Assembly (NCBI GenBank): GCA_018970215.1
Contig: JAGWWX010000002.1
Location: 1-64,000 of the forward strand
From: Acidobacteriota bacterium
Lineage (GTDB): Bacteria; Actinomycetota; Acidimicrobiia; Acidimicrobiales; RAAP-2
Direction of reading: 5' to 3'
DNA length: 64,000 nt
Position 1 is the first letter of the stretch; every line of letters starts with the position of its first letter. The translations under genes and the position numbers were made by a program. Positions 39,987-48,823 of this stretch are shown here, one piece after another. The notes beneath the pieces were generated by a model. It saw nothing but the letters and a program-made list of their open reading frames with translations. It searched no databases and was not told where the DNA came from.

Positions 39987-41117
39987 ATGTCTGGACCACT
40001 TCAAGGAATCAAGATCATCGAATTGGCGGGTATTGGACCTTCGCCGTATGCATGCATGCTGCTCGCCGACCTCGGAGCTGATGTACTTCGATGCGAAAGG
40101 GGAAATCCGGACGCGGAGCCAGATGTCAGCTGGGATTTCTTGAACCGATCGCGAGACTCGGTGGCCGTCAACCTCAAATCTGATCGAGGCCGCGAACTTA
40201 TTATTCGCCTTGCGGCTGATGCCGATATCGTCATTGAAGGATTCCGACCAGGGGTCGCCGAACGACTTGGTCTTGGACCGAACCAACTGCTCGCAACCAA
40301 CCCTGCCTTGGTGTACGGCCGAATGACGGGATGGGGTCAGTCAGGTCCACTCGCCGAACGAGCGGGACACGACATTAACTACATAGCGTTGTCAGGAGCA
40401 CTCTGGTCGATTGGTCGAGCCGGTGAGCGACCCGTGCCGCCGCTCAATCTGGTAGGCGACTTCGGCGGTGGTGGGATGCTGCTCGCGCTGGGCGTACTTG
40501 CCGCTCTCTGGCACGCGCAAAAAACGGGTGAGGGCCAAGTCGTTGATGCCGCAATGGTCGATGGCGCAGCCTCACTGATGGCGATGACGTACTCGTTCAT
40601 CGCCGCAGGATTGGCCGTCGAAGAACGCGGGACGAATCTTCTCGACACCGGCGCACATTTCTACGAAGTGTATGAAACGCGTGACGGTAAATACATGGCA
40701 GTTGGAGCAATCGAAAAGAAGTTTTACGAAGAGCTTCTGAAGGGACTCGGCTTGGAGGGATCGAACCTACCGGCTCAAATGGATCGTTCGCAGTGGCCCA
40801 TGCTGAAAGAGCGTTTTGCCGAAATTTTTAGGTCCAAGACGCGAGACGAATGGACGGCGATATTTGAAGACGTTGACGCCTGCGTAACTCCAGTTCTCTC
40901 ACCATCGGAGGCGGCAACTCATCGCCACAACGTTGAGCGAAACGTGTTTGCGACCCAGCCGCTTCAGCCGCAGCCGGTGCCTCGTTTCTCTAAGACACCC
41001 GGCGGCATCTCGGCAGCGCCGACGACCCCGGGAGCGGGGACGCGGCGGGGGCTACTGCGTTGGGGTCTAACAGAGAGTGAGATCGAAGAGATGCACGCCG
41101 GCGGCGCGTTTCTCTAG
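39987..41117 (+). CDS. CaiB/BaiF (family III) CoA-transferase, alpha-methylacyl-CoA racemase-like
   Basis: LQGIKIIELAGIGPSPYACMLLADLGADVLRCERG, YGRMTGWGQSGPLAERAGHDINYIALSGAL, DAAMVDGAASLM. Confidence 0.92.
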   Translation: MSGPLQGIKIIELAGIGPSPYACMLLADLGADVLRCERGNPDAEPDVSWDFLNRSRDSVAVNLKSDRGRELIIRLAADADIVIEGFRPGVAERLGLGPNQLLATNPALVYGRMTGWGQSGPLAERAGHDINYIALSGALWSIGRAGERPVPPLNLVGDFGGGGMLLALGVLAALWHAQKTGEGQVVDAAMVDGAASLMAMTYSFIAAGLAVEERGTNLLDTGAHFYEVYETRDGKYMAVGAIEKKFYEELLKGLGLEGSNLPAQMDRSQWPMLKERFAEIFRSKTRDEWTAIFEDVDACVTPVLSPSEAATHRHNVERNVFATQPLQPQPVPRFSKTPGGISAAPTTPGAGTRRGLLRWGLTESEIEEMHAGGAFL

Positions 41118-41350
41118 ACGTTGACGACGGGGCAGGTCAATGTCCGCGTAATACCGCCAATCTGCTGGATGGCGCTGATTACGAACTGTCCAAGTTTGTC
41201 GAGGTCGGCGGCCGTGCAACGCACAATGACGTCGTAGGGACCGGTTATTTCATTCGACTCTTCGACTCCCGGAATGACACGAGTCGCGTGAACTACTTCG
41301 CTCGCCTTACCAACTTCGGTTTGGATCAAGATGTAGGCACTTACGGACAT
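41114..41350 (-). CDS. Stand-alone Lrp/AsnC ligand-binding (RAM) domain protein
   Basis: 78 aa, AYILIQTEVGKASEVVHATRVIPGVEESNEITGPYDVIVRCTAADLDKLGQFVISAIQQIGGITRTLTCPVV; no HTH. Confidence 0.8.
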   Translation of the reverse strand: MSVSAYILIQTEVGKASEVVHATRVIPGVEESNEITGPYDVIVRCTAADLDKLGQFVISAIQQIGGITRTLTCPVVNV

Positions 41351-41429
41351 TTTCCTTCTTTCGTCACCCCTATTCTTACAAGAAAGTCACGTTCTGGGCG
41401 ACGGGTACGTTTCAGGCATAATTGAAGGC

Positions 41430-42041
41430 ATGCCTCGCGTCCGTCAGAGCGAACATCCGACGCGTACGTTGCTCGTGGATACGGCGACCCGCCTCATTGA
41501 ACAGCACGGACCAACTGGATTCACCGTCGAAATGCTCCTTCAAGAGTCGGGCGTGTCGAAAGGGTCGCTGTATCACCATTTTCACGACTTCACCGACGTA
41601 CTAGAGGAGTCAGTCGTTCGAACGTACCTCAACTCAGTAGAAGAGGACCTTGCCGCGCTCGCGTGGATGGTTGGTAATAGTCCACAGCCTGAGCAACTCC
41701 GCGAGAGCTTGTTGTCGATTGTGCGAATTAGTTCTACGGAGCACCGGGCGACCCAGCGCATGCGTCGAGTTCATCTCTTGAGCATGTCGAACCATGGAAC
41801 TGATGGCATGAAGGCGAAACTGGCATATCACCAAACACGCTCGATACATGCGCTCGCTGACATCGTGCGAATGGCACAAGAGTTAAGGGTTGTGAAGCCT
41901 GAGTTTGACCCCGTGGCGCTCTCTGGAGTTGTGCTGGCTCTCGTTTTTGGAAGGGTGGTTTCTGATGTTTCCGAATCGCCTATTCCCGATGAGCTCTGGA
42001 CACCCACTATTTTGAGGTTTCTCGAGACGGCGTTTGTTTAA
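41430..42041 (+). CDS. TetR family transcriptional regulator
   Basis: N-terminal HTH: RTLLVDTATRLIEQHGPTGFTVEMLLQESGVSKGSLYHHFHDFTDVLEESV. Confidence 0.85.
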   Translation: MPRVRQSEHPTRTLLVDTATRLIEQHGPTGFTVEMLLQESGVSKGSLYHHFHDFTDVLEESVVRTYLNSVEEDLAALAWMVGNSPQPEQLRESLLSIVRISSTEHRATQRMRRVHLLSMSNHGTDGMKAKLAYHQTRSIHALADIVRMAQELRVVKPEFDPVALSGVVLALVFGRVVSDVSESPIPDELWTPTILRFLETAFV

Positions 42042-42271
42042 TCCTTCGGATCGACTCGGCGATTACCAATGTGAAACCCATTGCAATGGTTGCACTGATA
42101 GGCCTCAAGGTCGGCACGGTGAATTGCGTAGGCGGCTGCCGCAGCTTGACGTGCCTCCAGTATTGAGTGGTACCGCGTCTTAGGAGATCCATTGCGGTCG
42201 GTATGCGACGACGCAATTCGCAGTGGCTGGCGAACCACCTTGCGTTTCCCTGGTCGGCGCGTTTTACCCAT
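42038..42271 (-). CDS. Small putative zinc-binding protein
   Basis: 77 aa; YQCNHCNGFHIG (Cys-x2-Cys...His) and basic N-terminus; position between convergent TetR and divergent DUF3039-like gene. Confidence 0.5.
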   Translation of the reverse strand: MGKTRRPGKRKVVRQPLRIASSHTDRNGSPKTRYHSILEARQAAAAAYAIHRADLEAYQCNHCNGFHIGNRRVDPKD

Positions 42272-42305
42272 GTACAGAGGTTATAGACCTTCGTAGAATG
42301 TCACC

Positions 42306-42584
42306 GTGGTGCTAAATCCCCAGATTGATGCGGAAGTTCGAGCCGTCCTCGACGACGGTGATCATGAGCGCTTTACGCATATTGTCCTTGAGGGCTACAC
42401 TCCCGACGACGGTGAATTCGTCGCTATCGGTAATTCGGTCGTCGAGGGCATCATCAACTCATCTGTAGTGCAAGCCCTGTGCGGCAAGACCTGGGTGCCG
42501 GGACGTGATCCGCAGAAATATCCACTCTGTCCAACATGTCGAGACATTGCCATCTCCCTCGGATGGGATGTCCCCGCTACGTAG
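42306..42584 (+). CDS. DUF3039-like small protein
   Basis: HERFTHIVLEGYTPDDGEFVAIGNSVVEGIINSSVVQALCGKTWVPGRDPQKYPLCPTCRDI; GTG start. Confidence 0.7.
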   Translation: MVLNPQIDAEVRAVLDDGDHERFTHIVLEGYTPDDGEFVAIGNSVVEGIINSSVVQALCGKTWVPGRDPQKYPLCPTCRDIAISLGWDVPAT

Positions 42585-43374
42585 TCAGGCGATCCGAAAA
42601 GAACGCCATGAGTTGCGCCATGGCATTGGACGTGGGCGATCCATCTTTACCGTCTTGACCGTCGGTAAAGACGGAGTGAGCGTCAGCCGGATATCCCCAA
42701 GGATTCGTGGGTGACGAATCGATTTCTACGCCAATAAATGCAGTGCCTAAGACCTCTCGTAAGTGGGCAAACCTTTCGCCGGGAGATAGCTTGTCGCCGG
42801 TAAATCGAGCGCCGAGCACACAGACACCGTTGGCGGCTCGGGCCTGAACGACACTGAGTTCTTCCGCGGAAATTCCTAGGTCTCGCTTCTTTTTTTTCGA
42901 TCGTCCGATGGGCAGCGACGGTTGGCTTAAAACCGGCGCGACGACGACGGGATCCACCATCATCGCCAGAGCAAAGCCACCGGTGAGGCACATTCCAATT
43001 ACTCCCACTCCGGGCCCACCATTGACGCTGTGCTCGTGGCGTGCGAGTTCGTTTAACCATCGTGTGATTCGGCTCGATGAACCGGTGGCGAAGAGTGTGA
43101 ACTCGCGCGACACACAAACCTCTCGAAATGTCTTGGCGAACTCACGATTGGATGCCGAGTGTCCGTCACGACCAAAGAGATGTGGAATCGCCACCGAAAA
43201 CCCGTGCTCGATGAGACGCCGGGAGAATGTCACGAGGGATGGTGTGATACCTGGCATTTCAGAGAGCACGATGACTGTTGGCCCGTGGCCTGCGCGATAC
43301 ACATCGCGGGTTCGACCCAGCGCCTTGAACGTCTCCTTGCGAAATCCCGCAAAAATATCTTCAGTTCCCATCAC
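42577..43374 (-). CDS. Dienelactone hydrolase family protein
   Basis: TVIVLSEMPGITPSLVTFSRRL, VAIPHLFGRDG, GVIGMCLTGGFALAMM nucleophile region with Cys. Confidence 0.75.
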   Translation of the reverse strand: MMGTEDIFAGFRKETFKALGRTRDVYRAGHGPTVIVLSEMPGITPSLVTFSRRLIEHGFSVAIPHLFGRDGHSASNREFAKTFREVCVSREFTLFATGSSSRITRWLNELARHEHSVNGGPGVGVIGMCLTGGFALAMMVDPVVVAPVLSQPSLPIGRSKKKKRDLGISAEELSVVQARAANGVCVLGARFTGDKLSPGERFAHLREVLGTAFIGVEIDSSPTNPWGYPADAHSVFTDGQDGKDGSPTSNAMAQLMAFFSDRLTT

Positions 43375-43432
43375 TGCCCCTCGTCGACGGTTTTTCGTAG
43401 GCTACAACGACGATGCAGAGAAAGTGGGGCTT

Positions 43433-44083
43433 ATGAGAGCGCACGTCTGGCGACACCATCGCGAAGACCACGGTGGGCTGATCAGTGACGCTCTTCGTCG
43501 ACACGGTGTTGAAGTCGAAGAGTATCTCGTTGGTCCGTTCTCGTCACCACCCGTGGATGATGCGAGCGACTTCTTGGTCGTCCTAGGGTCGTCGGAATCG
43601 GTCTACGACCCGACTATCAGCTGGATATCCCAGGAGTTGCAGGAGATGCAACGCCTCCTTGAACGTGGTGTCAGAGTCTTGGGCATCTGTTTTGGCGCAC
43701 AGATGCTGTGCGTTCTGCATGGTGGCCGCGTCGAGAAGGCACCCATCGGAGAACTTGGTTGGTACGACGTGCAGTCCAAAACGCCACAGATCGCGCAAGG
43801 TCCCTGGTTTCAGTATCACTACGACCGTTGTGAACTTCCTGCGCGCGCCGAAATTTTGGCTCACTCGGAGATCGCCGTACAGGCGTTCACTATCGGACGC
43901 CACGTGGGCGTGCAATTTCACCCCGAGGTTGATGCAGCGCAATTGCGAGACTGGTTTGCGCACGACGCCGACGCACGGCGGTCCGGTGCCGACATTGACG
44001 AATTCATTCGAACTGCCATGGCCCGCGAAGTGGAACTAAAAACCAACGCAGATCAATTAGTGGAGTTCTATCTCTCTCGGTGA
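43433..44083 (+). CDS. Class I glutamine amidotransferase-like protein
   Basis: ATG 43433 (ORF trimmed from 42908); GVRVLGICFGAQMLCVLHGGRV and GVQFHPEVDA catalytic Cys/His motifs. Confidence 0.8.
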   Translation: MRAHVWRHHREDHGGLISDALRRHGVEVEEYLVGPFSSPPVDDASDFLVVLGSSESVYDPTISWISQELQEMQRLLERGVRVLGICFGAQMLCVLHGGRVEKAPIGELGWYDVQSKTPQIAQGPWFQYHYDRCELPARAEILAHSEIAVQAFTIGRHVGVQFHPEVDAAQLRDWFAHDADARRSGADIDEFIRTAMAREVELKTNADQLVEFYLSR

Positions 44084-45250
44084 TTACGTCCCAGCACCCA
44101 GCGTGTACTGCAAGGTTCCCAAACACATTTCATCACTCGAACCATCGCCCCACGTGATGTAGCGCGGCGGGAGATTTTTTGTCTGCGGATTTAGTTTCCT
44201 CAACGTGGGGTCGTACGAGCAGTTGATTTTGAAGTAGTCACCGGGCTGTACGACCACGGGGGTGGGAAGTCGATATCCGAACTGGTTGTCGAAGTTGTAG
44301 TTCGGCACCACAATCAGTGACTCTTGATTCGCGCTTGCGCATGTTCGGTCATGTCGACAGACGACTAGTGAAAAGGTTTTTCCGAGCATGTGCATGTGCG
44401 GAGTGACGGAATGTAGCGTCCAGGTACTCGCCAGCGGTCCGGCAATGCACTGTGCCGATCGAGCGTTCGCGTCGGCCGACGTTGCGGGCCGCACTCCACT
44501 GTTGCAAACAAAATCAAGGAGGCGGGTGAATTGGGCGGCTGCAGATCCCGTTCGCTTTGCGAGGTCGGCCATCGATTTGTTGTAGTCGCACAGCGGATAC
44601 TTCTTCACGTTGTCATACGGCGCGACGCAAGGGAGATTCGGTGCGGCGGCAACCTGAAAATTCCGAATAGCGGTTCTCGTTGACGTTGCTTGTGGCTCTG
44701 AGTAGTAGTCAAAGGCTGACGTCACCTTCTTCTTCCCGGCGAGCGAGTTGTAGTGGATCTGGAGAACAATCAGACTGTTGGCGGGAACGAGAACTCCGTA
44801 ACCTTCTTCTTGCGTGTCGGCCCCATGGCCCGGTGACCACCCTGCGAGCCATGGCAGTGCCGCGAGGCCACCCATCGATGTCGGTCCCAGCGGCGAAGCA
44901 AAGCATGACCAGCCCTTAGTCCCCGTCGGGTCGAGTGCCTTGATTTGAGATACGACGGACGATTGAGCCACGTACGCAATGGCGTGGTGGAGTTGACGAA
45001 TATTTGACTGCTTAGGCGATGTATCGGCCCGGAATTCAGTCTTCGTAATCATTTGGTTCGTCGCGAAGTGCGGGTCGAACCAAATGCAGCGATATTCGTC
45101 CGTCGCCCCAGAAGGCGGCGTGGGTGCGTGAGTGACAACGATGGAGCCCGTCGGAGCTGTGGCCGCACGGGTCATGAGCGGAGTGCCGAATCCCAGCAAG
45201 AGCGTGAGGGCCACGCCGATCCGAAGTCGATAAGAGGCAGAGGAGAGCAT
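44084..45250 (-). CDS. Secreted PHM/DBH-like copper type II monooxygenase-like protein (paralogue A)
   Basis: Signal-peptide-like N-terminus; LHHAIAYV, QIHYN, HMHMLGKTF, SSDEMCLGTL correspond to PHM Cu ligands (His-His, His, His-x-His, Met). Confidence 0.65.
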   Translation of the reverse strand: MLSSASYRLRIGVALTLLLGFGTPLMTRAATAPTGSIVVTHAPTPPSGATDEYRCIWFDPHFATNQMITKTEFRADTSPKQSNIRQLHHAIAYVAQSSVVSQIKALDPTGTKGWSCFASPLGPTSMGGLAALPWLAGWSPGHGADTQEEGYGVLVPANSLIVLQIHYNSLAGKKKVTSAFDYYSEPQATSTRTAIRNFQVAAAPNLPCVAPYDNVKKYPLCDYNKSMADLAKRTGSAAAQFTRLLDFVCNSGVRPATSADANARSAQCIAGPLASTWTLHSVTPHMHMLGKTFSLVVCRHDRTCASANQESLIVVPNYNFDNQFGYRLPTPVVVQPGDYFKINCSYDPTLRKLNPQTKNLPPRYITWGDGSSDEMCLGTLQYTLGAGT

Positions 45251-45289
45251 GGTCGTAAGTTAGTAGCGAACTAGTCGGCGGAGTCGTCA

Positions 45290-46102
45290 GTGGGTACATT
45301 CATCATTTTGACGCGAGGCCGCACGCCGGGTCGCACCGGCCCGCCGTCGGCATGGTACGAAGCGGGCCGCAACAACGCCCTCGCCGAAGAGTTGGTGAGT
45401 CGCGGACACCGCGTCGCGATGTGGTGGGACGAACCACACGGTCGCTGCGTTACCGATGAGGCCGATGTCGTCATTATTCGATCCGGCGGACCAGTGAATA
45501 TTCAACGTGGTCGTGAACTTAAGTCGGCGGGTGCGTGCGTCGTGAATGACCCCGACGCCCACTGGCGAGCAAGTGATAAGTGGGAGTTAGCGACGTCATT
45601 CGTAGCTGCTGGTTTGAGTCACCCCACCACACAACTGGCAAGCGGAAAATTTTACCGAGAGATGGTTCTCAAGAAGCGCCGCAGTAGTGGTGGACACGGT
45701 GTTTCGCTCCTTGCACCGAATGTTTTTGTTGATGACGTGGACTGTGTCGTCCAAGAAAGAGTGAATGTCATCGACGACCTCCGCGCCCTCGTCATCGACG
45801 GGGAAATCATTCATTGGCTACGCAGGTCGCCTCGACCGGGGGAGTGGCGTTCGAATCTGGCGCAAGGTTCAACGTTCGAAGAGGCGTTCGAAGTTGAGCG
45901 AGAAGCAACACTGCTTGCTCGGGCAGCGGCTGCGGCGTGTGAACTCGAGCTGAGTGGTGTCGATCTGGTGCGTGATCAGAATCGATGGTTCGTTCTTGAA
46001 GCGAACCCTGGAACGACACTCTATGGGGCGACGGTAGAGGAGGGTGTCCGCAATGTGCGGCACATTGCAGATGCCATGGAGCGCCGACTCGCTAGGAGTT
46101 AG
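45290..46102 (+). CDS. ATP-grasp (RimK-like) ligase-type protein
   Basis: DVVIIRSGGP, MVLKKRRSSGGHGVSLL, CVVQERVNVIDDLRALVIDGEIIHWLRRSPRPGEWRSNLAQG, GVDLVRDQNRWFVLEANPGTTLYG; GTG start. Confidence 0.78.
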   Translation: MGTFIILTRGRTPGRTGPPSAWYEAGRNNALAEELVSRGHRVAMWWDEPHGRCVTDEADVVIIRSGGPVNIQRGRELKSAGACVVNDPDAHWRASDKWELATSFVAAGLSHPTTQLASGKFYREMVLKKRRSSGGHGVSLLAPNVFVDDVDCVVQERVNVIDDLRALVIDGEIIHWLRRSPRPGEWRSNLAQGSTFEEAFEVEREATLLARAAAAACELELSGVDLVRDQNRWFVLEANPGTTLYGATVEEGVRNVRHIADAMERRLARS

Positions 46103-47243
46103 CTCCCGACGAGACGATTAACGTCCCGAGGCACATCTCATCACTAGAGCCGTCACCCCACGTTACGTAACGTGGCGCCAGATTTTTTGTTTGGGGGTTC
46201 AGTTTCCTCAGAGTTGGGTCGTAGGAGCACGTCACTTTGATGTAGTCGCCGGGATTGACCGTTACGGACGGCGATGGCGTATAACTGATTTGATTGTCGA
46301 AGTTATAACTCGGAACGATGGCGAGCGACGTAGTGTCACTAGAACACGTCGCATCTTGACGACATACCACTATGGAGAACGTCTTGCCCAGTAGATGCAT
46401 GTGTGGCCACACAGCGTGCACGGTGAAGGGGCCACCCGAGGCTGGCCAAGTACAGGTGGCCGTCGAGGCGTTCGGCGAACTGCTCGACGTGGGTAGAGAT
46501 CCTCGATTGCAGTACGCCTCAATACTGAGCGCAAATCCTTTCGCCGATTCCCCGAAGCGTTTTGCCAAGTCGTTCAGTGAACTGTTGTGATTACAGAGTG
46601 GGTACTTGATGACATTGTCATATGGGGCCACGCAAGGTACGGTCGGGGCCGCAACGTACGTCTTCATGGAGAGCGGTACCCGAGACGACGTTGACTGTGG
46701 CTCGCTCCAGGTTCGAAATTCAGATGTGACAGATTTCTTGCCCGCGAGAGAGTTGTAGTGGATCTGCAGCACGATGAGCGACCCGGCCGCTACCCGGATG
46801 CCGTACCCCTCCGGTGAGGTGTCGGCCCCGTGGCCAGGCGACCATCCATACAGCCACGGAAGGGCACCGAGACTCGCCATCGAAGAGGCTCCGAGCGGCG
46901 ATGAGAAACACGACCATCCCTTCTTCCCTGAAGGATCGAGTGCTTTTATCTGCGCAACGACCGACGGTTCGACGATGTAGGCAATAGCGTGGTGAAGTTC
47001 CTTGCGAGCCGCAGCTGATGTACCTGCCGCCGCCGCAAATTCCGACTTTGTGACGACCTGCGCGGTCGCGAACTTGGGATCGAACCACGTACAGCGATAC
47101 TCGTCGTTCGCCCCCGACGGTGGCGTGGGGGCGTGACTGACCGTGTACTTCACGGGGGCGCTCACAGCGGCGTTCACTGTGAGCGACATCGATACGAACA
47201 GAGCGAACAGCACGAACGAGAGGGCGACCACGATGCGCTTCAT
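46092..47243 (-). CDS. Secreted PHM/DBH-like copper type II monooxygenase-like protein (paralogue B)
   Basis: Signal-peptide-like N-terminus (RIVVALSFVLFALFVSMSLTVNA); LHHAIAYI, QIHYN, HMHLLGKTF, SSDEMCLGTL; strongly similar to paralogue A. Confidence 0.65.
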   Translation of the reverse strand: MKRIVVALSFVLFALFVSMSLTVNAAVSAPVKYTVSHAPTPPSGANDEYRCTWFDPKFATAQVVTKSEFAAAAGTSAAARKELHHAIAYIVEPSVVAQIKALDPSGKKGWSCFSSPLGASSMASLGALPWLYGWSPGHGADTSPEGYGIRVAAGSLIVLQIHYNSLAGKKSVTSEFRTWSEPQSTSSRVPLSMKTYVAAPTVPCVAPYDNVIKYPLCNHNSSLNDLAKRFGESAKGFALSIEAYCNRGSLPTSSSSPNASTATCTWPASGGPFTVHAVWPHMHLLGKTFSIVVCRQDATCSSDTTSLAIVPSYNFDNQISYTPSPSVTVNPGDYIKVTCSYDPTLRKLNPQTKNLAPRYVTWGDGSSDEMCLGTLIVSSGANS

Positions 47244-47284
47244 ATTGGAAAACTACTCGCCGACGTGAGTCGGCGGGGAGTCAC

Positions 47285-48739
47285 CTAGATCGAAAAATTC
47301 GTGAACTGCCAGGGGTCGTCTCGGTCGATGTAGCGCCCAGCCCACGTGTCAAACCAGTCGGCTCGACTGGAGACAGGATCCCAGTCCAGAGGTCCTGACC
47401 ACGTCGTTCCGACGTAGGGGAGAGCCACATCGAGAACTTGACGCCACGGCAGTTCATCGGGTACTCGAACACCTTCTCGTGGTGAACGAAGTAGCCAGTC
47501 AACGGCACCCAGAATGGAAGCAGCCACCTGGATGGTGGTCGCACTCTGATGCGGAGCGACACTGCGAGCTTCTTCAATGGACGTCTGCATTCCAGTCCAC
47601 CACGATTTATAAGGGTGGCCCATGAGGAGAACCCCTAGCTCATCACGCCCCGAAATGATGTCGTCGTTCATAATTCGTTGATTTTCGGGGTAGGCGTACT
47701 GATTGCCTTCGAGTTCGATGAAACTCGCCCATCCGGCGTCCGAGGGGCAGTAGGCGTAGTGGACGGTCGGTCGATACACGGGTGTCGGCCCGTCCCAGAC
47801 AGTGAGGTGATCGCAGATTGTGAACGCTTCTCCGTGGCGAATTACCATTCCCACAATCTGGCTTGAGGGCGTGGTGGAACGAACCAATGTCTTATGTGCC
47901 ATCTGCGCGAGACAAATCTGGTTGCCGGGGCCTTCACCGGCGTGTTGATAGGCGAGGGGCGGTAAGCGACGTTCGTGCGTTCCCCATCCCATTTCGGCGG
48001 GTGCGACGCCTTCTTCGTAGAAGCCATCGACTGACCACGTATTGACGAATTCACCTACTTCCTTTGGCTGACGCGAAATCTGAGTATCACGCTCCGCAAC
48101 GTGAATTACCTTGACGTCGAGTTGCTGAGCCAAGACGTTGAAAGTGCTTCGAGACATCGCGTCGCGAATCGCATCGTGGCGGTCGGGGAGGTGACCGTCG
48201 CGTAGCACCGCATCGCCAATTTCCATCAAAGCCTGCTTTACGAAGTGGCTCACTAATCCAGGGTTTGCGCCATGTTCCACGACGGCACTTGGTCCCGCGT
48301 TATCGCCCCACGCAGCAATCTGCCGACGGAGTTTCATGTGTCGCCAATAGAGCGTTCTTTCGGGCGGAGAAGTGGTGGCCGCCGTGTCGTAGGGATCCCA
48401 CAGTTCGACGGAAGTGTTCAGATAGCGGACGTTGTGAGCACGACACCAATCGAGGAGTTCGGTGAGGTCGATATTCCACGCGAGGTCTATGAGAAGGTCG
48501 CCATCAGACAAGTGCGCCGAAAGGACTTCATTGAGATTGTCCGGTGTGATCTCGAGCTGGGAGTACCGCACACCCTGAGAAAGGGCTTCGGCGATGCGAT
48601 GTCGATTGTCACGACTTTCCAACACAGTGACGGTTTGTGGATCGAGTGAGAAGTGTTTTAGGAGCAAAGGTAAGAGGCACTGAGCAACAGAGCCACAGCC
48701 CAACATCACGATCCGTCTCGGCGTTTGGAATTCGGACAA
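47285..48739 (-). CDS. Homospermidine synthase-like (saccharopine dehydrogenase-related)
   Basis: RIVMLGCGSVAQCLLPLLLKHF, LIDLAWNIDLTELLDWCRAHNVRYLNTSVELWDPY, EHGANPGLVSHFVKQAL. Confidence 0.8.
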   Translation of the reverse strand: MSEFQTPRRIVMLGCGSVAQCLLPLLLKHFSLDPQTVTVLESRDNRHRIAEALSQGVRYSQLEITPDNLNEVLSAHLSDGDLLIDLAWNIDLTELLDWCRAHNVRYLNTSVELWDPYDTAATTSPPERTLYWRHMKLRRQIAAWGDNAGPSAVVEHGANPGLVSHFVKQALMEIGDAVLRDGHLPDRHDAIRDAMSRSTFNVLAQQLDVKVIHVAERDTQISRQPKEVGEFVNTWSVDGFYEEGVAPAEMGWGTHERRLPPLAYQHAGEGPGNQICLAQMAHKTLVRSTTPSSQIVGMVIRHGEAFTICDHLTVWDGPTPVYRPTVHYAYCPSDAGWASFIELEGNQYAYPENQRIMNDDIISGRDELGVLLMGHPYKSWWTGMQTSIEEARSVAPHQSATTIQVAASILGAVDWLLRSPREGVRVPDELPWRQVLDVALPYVGTTWSGPLDWDPVSSRADWFDTWAGRYIDRDDPWQFTNFSI

Positions 48740-48823
48740 TTAATCACCTCGCTCATGGCGCGCCACTGCGACGCGACTTTCCATCTTACGAGATAAATCT
48801 TCCCTTGGACCTATGCTCGCCAG

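Noticed and set aside
42908-43432. N-terminal 175 codons of the 391-aa GATase ORF
   Set aside because: Antisense to the dienelactone hydrolase gene; ATG at 43433 fits the family.
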